Of a stretch of 64,000 nt of DNA, positions 30,353-41,600 are shown one piece after another. A program made the position numbers and the translations under genes. This DNA is from Tubiluchus corallicola. Lineage: Eukaryota; Priapulida; Priapulimorpha; Priapulimorphida; Tubiluchidae. Where the stretch lies: assembly GCA_030141605.1 (NCBI GenBank), contig JAQGDQ010001003.1, positions 1 through 64,000 on the forward strand, written 5' to 3'. Below the pieces are notes generated by a model. It did no database searches. It was not told where the DNA came from and saw nothing but the letters and a program-made list of their open reading frames with translations. Positions within the stretch are counted from its first letter, which is position 1, and each line of letters opens with the position of its first letter.

Positions 30353-30590
30353 CATATGCCTTTACTTTTGTATAAAAAAATTCTTTTATTGGTCAGTGGT
30401 CATCCGGGTTAATTCTGTTGTTTTTTCTTTACAATAAACGTAAGTTACACCAGTTTGGTATTTTTTCGCCTGATCTCATCAAGCTGTCAAGTTTAAGACA
30501 CTAGGTCCCGGGTAAACATAACAAACTGCGTAGATGATGATTAGTCACACCTCGAGGGAGCACTGTTCGACCATAACCCGTCCCAGCACG
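30353..30590. other. Intergenic, nothing recognised
   Basis: AT-rich then mixed composition. A segment near 30550 (ACCTCGAGGGAGCAC) slightly resembles the body of the 5S-type SINE. Confidence 0.3.
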
Positions 30591-30599
30591 CGTCTACCC

Positions 30600-30680
30600 A
30601 CACACGTGCGCCGGGGGTTTTACGTTTCATGGCGCGTCTATAAATAGCAGCGCATGCGCCGTGCCGCCACGGCACTGACT
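30600..30680 (+). promoter_or_regulatory. TATA-box and NRF1-like promoter candidate
   Basis: A local GC-rich island contains CTATAAATAG at 30638-30647 and GCGCATGCGC at 30650-30659, the classical NRF1 palindrome. A possible initiator GCACTGAC lies near 30672. The site is 2.1 kb upstream of the CCDC141-like start codon and could drive a 5' untranslated exon; no such exon can be proved. Confidence 0.45.
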
Positions 30681-31196
30681 GAAGCCTTTTATGGGGTAGA
30701 AGCAGCAGCTTGGGTCTCAAGAGGCAGTGAATTCCCCCCCCCCCACTTCATCTCCGAAATGTTATGATGATTTTTATCAAATTTACTTTGGCCGAGGTCG
30801 TGTTTACGTGCTGTCGGGATATTTCCTGTTATCCTGCTGTAGCTAACGAACTAATGCAATAACCAAGCTGCCTCTTAGCTTAAAGTCTGCTTGTAAATCA
30901 GCAACTGGTTATGATTCCCAGACTGTAACCATAATAAGTGAGGCTACATAAAAAATGAATCATCGAAGCAAAGTTTACTTTACAGCATTATCAGCTTTTT
31001 TGCTTGCTACGTTTATGCCAACTCACAGAATAAACGTCAAAGTTATGTGTACATGTATTAACTAATTTGGTTTTTGTATCACTGTCAATATAATTAATTA
31101 ATATATATATTAATTAATTTGGATTTTGTATCACTGTCAGTACCTTTGGTGTTTAATAATCACATGTTTATTAAATACATATTTTTTGTATTTATA
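30681..31196. other. Intergenic sequence with C-run
   Basis: A run of about 10 C at 30736-30746 and a TTAATTAATATATATATTAATTAA palindrome-like stretch near 31096 are the only visible features. Confidence 0.35.
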
Positions 31197-31204
31197 TATG
31201 TGTG

Positions 31205-31237
<33 letters not shown>

Positions 31238-31241
31238 GCGT
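31197..31241. repeat. TG/CGTG microsatellite
   Basis: TGTGTG passing into CGTGCGTGCG. Confidence 0.95.
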
Positions 31242-31479
31242 AAATACAAAAATATGTGTTTAATAACCATGAGTTTATTACAAAATCCCACTTACATATT
31301 ACAAAATTAATTAAATTTTCATACCAAATTGAATGACAGGAAATGTGAAAAAGGTTGCATTGCCTGGGACTTGAACCAGGGTTTCATTAAATTCATTTTG
31401 GGTTTTGTTCCATAGTTAATAGTAATCTTGACATGAAGATTATCATAATTAATGAAAGATGTTCTTGATGCTGATTTTA

Positions 31480-32290
31480 CGGAAAAAGTCACAATTTTGG
31501 CTAGGAAAAAAGTCACAGGAAAAAGTCACAATTAATTTTGGTTATTGTATGTACCTTTTTTTCTCATGTACCTTTTCTATGTACCTTTTTTCACGTACCC
31601 TTTTCACGTACTTTTTTTCATGTACCATTTTCATGAACATTTTTTCGTATACCTTTTCATGTACTTTTTTTCATGTACCTTTTTCATGTACCTTTTTTCA
31701 TGTACCTTTTTTCGTATACCTTTTTCATGTACCTTTTTTCACGAACATTTTTTCGTGTACCTTTTTCATGTACCTTTTTCATGTACGTTTTTCATGTACA
31801 TTTTTTCATGAACATTTTTTCGTGTACCTTTTTCATGTTACCTTTTTTCGTATACCTTTTTTCGTGTACCTTTTTTCATGTACCTTTTTTCGTATACCTT
31901 TTTCATGTACCTTTTTTCGTGTACCTTTTTTCGTATACCTTTTTCATGTACCTTTTTTCATGTACCTTTTTTCATGTACCTTTTGTCGTATACCTTTTCA
32001 TGTACCTTTTTTCATGTACCTTTTTTCGTATACCTTTTTCATGTACCTTTTTTCACGAAAATTTTTTCGTGTACCTTTTTCATGTACCTTTTTCATGTAC
32101 CTTTTTCATGTACATTTTTTCATGAACCTTTTTTCGTGTACCTTTTTTCGTGTACATTTTTTCATGAACCTTTTTTCGTGTACCTTTTTTCATGTACCTT
32201 TTTTCTGTGCCGTTTTTCATGTACCTTTTTCATGTGCCTTCTTTCCTGTGATTTTTTGTGGGACTTTTTTCACTTGTGACTTTTTTGATT
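31480..32290. repeat. 14-16-bp CATGTACCTTTTTT minisatellite with inverted flanks
   Basis: About 50 units of CATGTACCTTTTTT / CGTATACCTTTTT / CGTGTACC lie between 31546 and 32240. The array is flanked by inverted words: GAAAAAGTCACA at 31482 and 31521, and TTGTGACTTTTTTG at 32273. The open frames inside (FHVPFSCTFF-type) are not genes. It lies only about 400 bases upstream of the CCDC141-like promoter region. Confidence 0.92.
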
Positions 32291-32579
32291 GGTTTTTTAC
32301 CTGGATTTGCACAGGTAAATACAGCGTGTATTGCATGAGCTTTACCTTTGAATTTTGCTTAGCACGTTCATTAATGTGTGCTTCGGTGTAACTAATTCCA
32401 CTGTCTTTCTGAATCGTCTGATTAGAGAAATACTAGAAGCTTGGAGCTGTTGTTTTGCTAAAAAAATTTAAACGTGCGTGACCTCATAGAAAAGGTGGTA
32501 ATTAATCCGTTTATTTAAAATTAAATTAATTTTTCTTTCGCCCTCAGTAAACTACAGCATATTTTTGCACACACTACTG

Positions 32580-32782
32580 CAATTCTTCTGAAGCCCAGGC
32601 CAATGGCTGCCCGCATGTGCGATCGCAGCGCCGCCGCTATAAGCACGTCGAGCTGCTTAGCAGAGGAGGGAAGGACGCATCAGTCAGTGTTCAGTCAGTG
32701 TGCGTTTAGAATCGTTTTTGTAGTTGTCTGCATGTGACCCACCACACTACCTTCATTAACCCATCAGTAACAGCAATGAGTA
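32580..32782 (+). promoter_or_regulatory. Proximal promoter and 5' leader of the CCDC141-like gene
   Basis: GC-rich relative to its surroundings. GCCAATGG (CCAAT-like) lies at about 32600, CTATAAG at 32637-32643, and tandem TCAGT initiator-like words at 32680-32698. A short upstream frame, ATG AGT AAT GTC TGA at 32775-32789, overlaps the main ATG at 32783 in another frame (ATGTCTGA), so it may damp translation. Confidence 0.5.
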
Positions 32783-32935
32783 ATGTCTGACACACGTGCA
32801 AGTGAGAGCGAGAGAGAGGTGGGCGTCTACTCGGAGGGGGAGGGCGCCGTCGCCGGGGGACGGTACACGACGACAACGATCAGCACCGTCGCCGTCCAGG
32901 CCGGTTCTTCGAGGATTGTATTGGCAATTCTCAAA
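32783..32935 (+). CDS. CCDC141: CCDC141-like exon 1
   Basis: The start ATG at 32783 is chosen because it opens the only frame leading into the conserved ISTVAVQAGSSRIVLAILK. The donor is AAA|GTAGGT, phase 0; 51 codons. The first about 28 residues are Ser/Glu/Gly-rich and likely disordered. Confidence 0.85.
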
Positions 32936-34026
32936 GTAGGTTTCGTTTCGGTTGATATTAGTTATTTTATCTATGGCGCAGTTTGTTAGATCTATGACTA
33001 GTTACACAAGTATTGATTTGCTGTGTACTAATCCTGCTGATGATAGTATACTGTGACATTGTCTTCTGGTTTCATTATGAAAATGATACAATTGATACAA
33101 CTTTCATGAAGAATTCTCTTCCTTTTCCTTGCAGTAATCATTGCCGTTATCATTACTGTCTTATCATTTCTTCATCGTGATGATGCTCCTGATCCTTCGT
33201 ATCATTATCGTCCTCGTCATTCATGGCATTGCTATCGTCATTAGTGTCTCTTATCATTGTCATTGTCATCATCACCACCATCAACGTCATGATCATCATT
33301 ACTGCCTTTATCATCACCATCACTGCCATTATCATCATCATCATTGTCATCATCATTGTCATCATCATCATCATCATCGCCATCATCATCATCATCTTCT
33401 TCTTCTTCTTCTTCTTCGTCTTCTTCTTCATCATCGCGATGAAGTAGCGTAACTTGATCTCAACTGAACAACTTCATTGTTTGGCTGTCTGTCGTATTAG
33501 CTGTCTGAGAGAGTTGTAGTGTTTTGCTGATTCAGAAATTGGTCGTGAATCATTTTAATTGCATTCAATTTCATCAGACTTAATTAATGAGGATAACGAC
33601 TTTTCCACAGGAAATAGGTGTTTGTAGGAACAACCCCGTGGGAAAATTAAGGCAGTTTCTTAATAAATTTGAATTGTAGTGTAGTAAATACAGCAAACGA
33701 GAGAGAATAGAATTCTATATAGCCGATCTAGGATATTTTATATACATTGTATACTTGAAGGTTCATAGGAATAGTAGTATATCGTACTATTTTTAGGTCA
33801 TTTTTGTTATTTATGTATAGCTACCAATTAGCACATTAGCACATTTATACATTTTTAGTCTGACATACGAACTTTTTTCTCTTTGTGTGTGTTTTGTTTT
33901 ATTTGTTTTATAGCAATGTTAAACCACATGTTTTTTTCTGGACATAAGATGGATGTTGTTATTTTACTAGCAATATGTCTCACTAGTGTAACAAGATAAT
34001 CTTTGTCAATAAATTACTACTGCTGC

Positions 34027-34082
<56 letters not shown>

Positions 34083-35565
34083 CCACAACCACAACCACAA
34101 CCACAACCACAACCACAACCACAACCACAACCACAACCACAACCACTATTACTACCACTACCACTACCACTACCAGTATTACTACCACATCCACAACCAC
34201 TACCACTACCAGTATTACTACCACAACCACTACCACTACCACTACCAGTATTACTACCACAACCACTACCACTACCAGTATTACTACCACATCCACAACC
34301 ACTACCACTACCACTGCCACTACCACTATTACTACCACTACACTACCACTATTACTACCACTACACTACCACTGCCACTACACTACCACTGCCACTACAC
34401 TACCACTGCCACTACCACTATTACTACCACTACCACTACCACTACACTACCACTATTACTACCACTGCCACTGCACTACCACTGCCACTACCACTATTAC
34501 TACCACTACCATTACACTACCACTATTACTACCACTGCCACTACACTACCACTGCCACTACCACTATTACTACCACTACCACTACACTACCACTATTACT
34601 ACCACTACCACTACACTACCACTATTACTACCACTACCACTACCACTACCACTACCACTGCCACTACCACTATTACTACCACTACCACTACACTACTATA
34701 ACATTATTTTTGACGCAACGTGCAGTCCTGCATCAATGTCAAGCAGTATAAGAAAATGAAAGAACTCTTGTTTCGTTTTTCAACATTTTCTTTTGTTGGT
34801 TCCTCCTTTTTGTTATTGTTGTCGAAATTTTGTTTGCCAGTGACGTCACTCTTGTTTGCGGTTGCTCGTAGAGCCCTTGGGCTCTCATCTTACTAGTTTT
34901 TCAGAGAAATTCGTCGAAGAGACGACGAAAAAACGCGCAGGACTTTTTAATAGCAGAAGAAAAAGTTTTGATATGCGATATGGGATTGGTAATGGAAGCC
35001 ATGGGTGGTGGGAACCTTTGTAGAACTTCAGTTTAGTTGAATAACCCGAAATGGCTGTATAAACTACGTGCTGCATGATTTGCATCTAAACATACACGAA
35101 ATGTTATTTTTTTCATTATTTCTTCATTTGTATCATAATATAACTATTTCGTATCAAAGATACAGTACGTCATGAAAACGGTTATGTTATAGTGGTTACA
35201 TGAAAGTGGTTAAATTATAGTAATATTGCAAATTTATTTCATTTACGGCTGTATGCATAGATTTTTGAATTAAATAGTATAGCTTTGTTAGCGGACATAT
35301 AACCGCATCACTGTGATTATCATATAGGTAAAATATTTGTTTAATACATGTGTACAAATGCTTAGTAAATAGTTTTTTTCGCTTCATGGAGTTTACAACT
35401 AAATTTGTATATATGTGTATATACCTTGTGCAGCTATGTTGAGTCAAATTGTTAGTATGATCTGGAAATCATTACCCGAGCTCTGCCCGCTGATAAAACC
35501 ATCGGGTATGCGTCGAGTTTGTAATTTTCGTGTTGGAAATTTGATTTTCAGAAATAAAATATCTA

Positions 35566-35607
<42 letters not shown>

Positions 35608-38600
35608 CGTCCGTCCGTCCGTCCGTCCGTCCGTCCATCCATCCATCCATCCATCTATCTACAATAAAACACAATAAAATGGCAATACAACCAAATTCAC
35701 GTGTAAAAAATTACAATATGAACAAGTTTGTCATTTCATTGGTTTTTGATGTTTAGGTCCTTATAAAATTCATTTTCTACTAGACGTTTTGCATTAATAC
35801 AAGACAAGTTCAGTATTAGATCCAGTCACGCCAAGTTATTGAAATTGAGATCTAAATTTTAGTTCCCTCTTCGCATTTTTGTAACATTTTGCCTAAAGCA
35901 ATTGTTACCGTCTCAATTGATGGCAAATTGTTGACGATGACTTCAGCTAAACTCGTAAAATCAGTCAAGGTTTGTCAGAAATGACGTTTAAAACGCGCCA
36001 ATGTTGTCCAGCTGATGTTGCTGAATTGAGCCAAATTTCGAATTCCATTGAACTTACTCAATGTGCTATTAAGATATTTGAGTAGTCGTAGGGATCCAAT
36101 CACTCCACGCCCGTCGAGTGCTCTCAATCATTGCTCTTGATGTATCTAAATGCATAAATGAACTTCCAGCTAATGTTCACGTTGAATTATCCCGTGTTGG
36201 TGAACATAGTTTGAACACTATCGTTCTATAAATGAAATACTATTATTTGAATACGTTCTCATATGTCTATACGATTAGCCATTGTTATGTGTGTAGCAAA
36301 AATGATACAAGCAGATTTCTTATTATAGCTTTGTTACTTTTTGTGACGTTTAAATATGGAAATTGCATTTAAAGTGGAACAGTAATTGTTGATATCTACT
36401 AACTTGGCTATATTTAGCTACTTGACGAATTTTATTTCAATAACTTCAACTTAATTTTGGTTTTGTAAAGATGGCTGCCACGGTAGCGGCTTAGCCCCTA
36501 GTGGCGATGTCCTCAATTAGACTTTTTGAAATTAATGTGCTATTGTATTGAACGTCGAAATAAATGATAATGAATGAATGAATGAGTGAGTGAAACAGTC
36601 AGTCAGTCAGTCAGTGAATGAATGAATGAATGATTGAACGAGTGAGTGAGTGAATGAATGAATGAGTGAGTGAATCAGTCAGTCAGTCAGTGAATGAATG
36701 AATGAATGATTGAACGAGTGAGTGAGTGAATGAATGAGTGAGTGAATGAATGAATAAATGAGAAAGCAAATGAATGAATAATGAGCTACTCATAACGAAT
36801 GAATGAACGAGTGAGTGAATCAGTCAGTCGTTCAGTCAGTGAATGATTGAATGAGTGAGTGAGTGAGTGAATGAATGAATGAGTGAGCGAATGAATGAAT
36901 GAGTTACTCATAACGAATGAATGAATGAGTGAGTGAATCAGTCAGTCAGGCAGTCAGTCAGTGAATGAATGAATGAATGATCGAATGAGTGAGTGAGTGA
37001 ATGAATGATTGAATGCGTGAGTGAGTGAATGAATGAATGAATGAATGAGTGACCGAATGAATGAATAATGAGTTACTCATAACGAATGAATGAATAATAA
37101 TTACTCACAATTTTTTAGTCTAGCGTTTTATACTTGAGCAGGATGGTTGTGTTTCGAAACAACCAAATAAATGGTTTTAAATGGAGTTATTCAGTCACTT
37201 ATTTACTAGGAGACAAACTTCTCACGTTAGTAACTGTAGAGCATGCTTTAGCTGCGTGGTACTTGACCGGCTAGTTAATGATGCGGTTTAGAATTTCCAT
37301 AGCAGTCCAGTATAGCATCATCTGCAGCCTCCCCATCAGTACCACGTGGCGACATAAGGCAGTTCTCCGCAGGCAAGCCGGATACCAGGAATATTTCTGG
37401 TCATAAGTCGACATGTGATTCACGAATTATTTCCCTTGGTTTATTTGCAGTTTATTTACTTCCGTAGTGGAAAAAAGCGTCTTTTACCATTTTTCCTCAG
37501 TCTTTGCCAAATGCTATGCGTTTAATGCAAGGAAGATACGATAATTTTTCGCATACTACCACATTTTCGATTCCTATAAAAAGTATACATTTTATAACAC
37601 AATTAATACTGTATATGTATGGATAATGTATGTATAAATGTATGTATGTATACAATTAATGTATAAATTTAACACAATTAACACTGCAATAGCGTTTCTG
37701 ATAATTTTAACTGCTGCCAAGCCCAACTAATGATGACATCAAACAGCAAAAATATTCCACGAGCGTTTTGCACGTGTTTACGAAAGAGAAAATTGAAGTA
37801 CAGTGCTACTGTAAGAGATTCAATGTGTTGTAATAAACTAGGCAAATTTTAAGATAAAAATTCAAATTTCAAATTTACTGCTGTGCTCAGTTGTCGAACA
37901 TGTGTAGTGCGTCAGAAACTAACACATTTGAACCGAGAGGTACAGCACCTGTTTTTGTATAATGCGTTTCCGAAATGCAGCCGCTAGTGCCCGTCTAACC
38001 AGCGAATGGCGAAATGCATGTAATAGTGAAGAACTGGTGGTGCGAACGTGAAATTGCGCTTGTGTGGTAATAATTCTTTCACGTAAGTCATTCTTGAAAA
38101 AAATAGTGTGTTTTCGTAGGATTGTTTTGATCTACAGTTTAAGATTGGGTCCGGTTTTGCTTTAAGGAAGAGTTGGTTAGACTATCCCTACAAGTAAAGT
38201 GTTTACTTTTATTTCAAATGGACAGGGTTGTAACTATTTCCTTATTTGGGAGTTAGCTTTCTTATAAAATCTTTACGTTTGTCACATAAAGATCGTCAGA
38301 TGTTGATCACGTGATAAACTTAGCACGTACGTATATGTCGTGGTTTTCTGTGGCAGTTTCAATGCAAAAACGTAAGGGCACGTTCAGACTAGCGAGTTTT
38401 CCTTCTGACAGGAAACTCGCAAGTGTGAACTGCTTTGCGACTTACTGTCGGGAAAAAATTGCAAACTTCGCGCGCTGTGTGTCAGCTTACTGTCTTCTTA
38501 TTGTCGGAGAGTAACTCGCAGCAAGTTAATGTCAGAGAATAACTTGCTGCGAGTTACTCTCCGACAGTAACTCGCGGCAAGTTACTGTCAGAGAGTAACT

Positions 38601-41600
38601 TGCTAGTCTGAACGTTCCCTAATGCTTCTAAGCCCTTAATTTTACCTCTGTTTGCAGTAGAACTGGTTTGTCTGGAGTACAATGATTTGTGATCACTGTC
38701 GGAGAGTAACTCGCAGCAAGTTACTGTCAGAGAGTAACTTGTTAGTCTGAACGTTCCCTAATGCTTCTAAGCCCTTAATTTTACTTCTGTTTGCAGTAGA
38801 ACTGGTTTGTCTGGAGTACAATGATTTGTGATCACCATTTCTGATTTTGGTCATGACAACGCTGTGTTGAATGTGTAACTTAATAGGCCACAATAGGCGT
38901 TTGATATTAGAAATTTACGTATAGGCAGCTCTATCGTGACTGCTTTAAGAAATTCATCAAGCAAGTCTTCTGATTTAAGCTTCACATAGCGAATGGTACA
39001 GTAACTGGGCTTCACTGTAGTGTAATGTATAGGTACGTGGTTTCACTTCAGAGCTGGGCTTCTCAAACCATGCTTTTACGACTAGCTCATTATGCGTGGA
39101 GTTCTCGACTAACCGTAATTGTTTTGAACTCATTGGAGTGCCTAGAAATTGCTCTGAACTCAGTCAGGCAAGATTTTGCCACATCTACACGCCCAGCAAA
39201 CGACAGATTCTAAACAAAATTGTAACCAAACAATAATTATAGCTATACAGCACTTACAAGCAATAAAAACAATGGCACACAAAATCAACAAAAGTATGCC
39301 CCAGGCGCCAAAAAGGAGTTTTCGTGTTTTTGAAAGAATTTCTTGATTAAACTCATTTGCTGATCGTTGAAGATGGTGTCATGGTTGATGTCATGATGAT
39401 GATGATGATGTCATGATGTCAGAGTTCATTATTAGAGTCGTTCTGAATATCTTAGGGTTAAAATTCTTGCCAACAAGATAGGATTTATCCATTAATTCTA
39501 TTAATTCTTATTAAGGTAAAGTTGTGTTTTGGTTGTCCTTGGTAAAACTTTGTTTTTCTCATTAGAGCATGAGAATTACTTTCTGTTGTTCGTAGTTTTT
39601 TTACATTCTGTTGTAAAATCATCACTGTAAATTGGCTTCCAAATTAGTAATTGGCTTCTCTCTTAGTCATTACTCTGTGAGGTTTGTGTTTTTCAAGAGA
39701 TTGTCACTGGTTGTTGTTGATTGTTATTGTTGACAATAAAATGATCAAAACTGGATGTTTTATGGAACATCAGTAGGCGATAATACGGCTTGAAAAAGTA
39801 TTGCGCGATATGACTAGGAAATTTGTCACAGAACCATCCTTACCGGCTTCCCGTAAAGTCATTGTTAATGTTTACCTACAGTGCTGGTGGTTTCCTGCAG
39901 AATCATTGTTAGTGGTTTCCTACAGAATCATTGTTAGTGGTTTCCTACAGAATCATTGTTAGGGCCTTCCTACAGAATCATTGTTAGTGGTTTCCTACAG
40001 AATCATTGTTTCTTCCTACAGCATCATTGTTAGTGCCTTCGTACAGAATCATTGTTAGTGGTTTCCTGCAGGATCATTGTTAGTGGTTTTCTACTGCATC
40101 ATTCTTCGGTGCTTCCTACAGAGTCATTGTTAGTGCCTTTCTACAGAATCATTGTTAGTGGTTTCCTACAGAATCATTGTTAGTGGTTTCCTACAGAATC
40201 ATTGTTAGTGGTTTCTCTACAGAATCATTGTTAGTGCCTTCCTACAGAATCATTGTTAGTGGTTTCCTACAGAATCATTGTTAGTGCCTTCCTACAGAAT
40301 CATTGTTAGTGGTTTCCTGCAGAATCATTGTTAGTGGTTTCCTACAGAATCATTGTTAGTGCCTTCCTACAGAATCATTGTTAATGATTTTCTACAGAAT
40401 CATTGTTAGTGCCTTCCTACAGAATCATTGTTAGTGGTTTTCTGCAGTGTCATTGTTAGTGGCTTCCTACACAATCATTGTTAGTTGTTTCCTACAGAAT
40501 CATTGTTAGTGCCTTCCTACAGAATCATTGTTAGTGCCTTCGTACAGAATCATTGTTAGTGCCTTCCTACAGTATCATTGTACTTCATGTGGACAAATGC
40601 TCCTACAGAATCAGTAGTGGTTTCTTACAGTATCATTGTTACTAATTTTCTACAGAACCATCGTTACTGATTTCCTACAGAATCATCGTCACCGGTTCCC
40701 TAAAGAGCCATTGTTACTAATTTCCTACAGAACTGTTGTTATTGATTTCCTAAAGAACCATTGTCACAGGTTCCCTACAGAACCATTGTTACTAATTACC
40801 TACAGAATAATTGTTACTGGTTTCCTACAGAATCATTGTTACTAATTTCCTACAGAACCATTGTTGCTGATTCCCTACAGAACCATTGTTACTAATTACC
40901 TACAGAACCATTGTTACTGATTTCCTACAGAATCATTGTTACTGGTTCGCTACAGAACCATTGTTACTAATTTACTACAGAACCATTGTTGCTGATTCCC
41001 TACAGAACCATTGTTACTGGTTTCCTACAGAATAATTGTCACTGGTTCCTACAAACAAACTAATTACCTACTACAGAACCATTGTTACTGATTTCCTACA
41101 GAACCATTGTTACTAATTACCTACAGAACCATTGTTACTAATTTCCTACAGAACCAGTTACTAATTACTACAGAAGTACTGATTTCACAGAACCATTGTA
41201 CTACCTACAGAACATTGTTACTGATTTCCTACAGAATCAGTGTTACTGGTTCGCTACAGAACCATTGTCACTAATTTCCCACAGAACCATTGTTACTGAT
41301 TTCCTACAGAATCATTGTTACTGATTCGCTGCAGAACCATTGTTGCTAATTTCCTACAGAACCATTGTCACAGGTTCCCTACAGAACCATTGTTACTAAT
41401 TACCTACAGAACCATTGTTACTGGTTTCCTACAGAATCATTGTTACTGATTCGCTGCAGAACCATTGTTACTAAATACCTACAGAACCATTGTTACTCAT
41501 TTCCTACAGAACCATTGTTACTAATTTCCTACAGAATCATTGTTACTGTTTTTGTGCGCAATATTGGCCATTTTTACAGAATATGCATACGTAGTTTCTA

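Noticed and set aside
31351-31400. tRNA T-arm-like sequence on the minus strand (CCCTGGTTCAAGTCCCAGG)
   Set aside because: A good B-box and T-stem, but no A-box, anticodon arm or acceptor stem could be fitted; at most a tRNA-derived fragment.
31459-32391. Phe/Cys-rich 310-residue frame
   Set aside because: Derived from the CATGTACCTTTTTT array; parallel frames are equally open.
34003-34701. Asn/His/Thr-rich frame and poly-Val frame on the other strand
   Set aside because: Trinucleotide repeat artefact.
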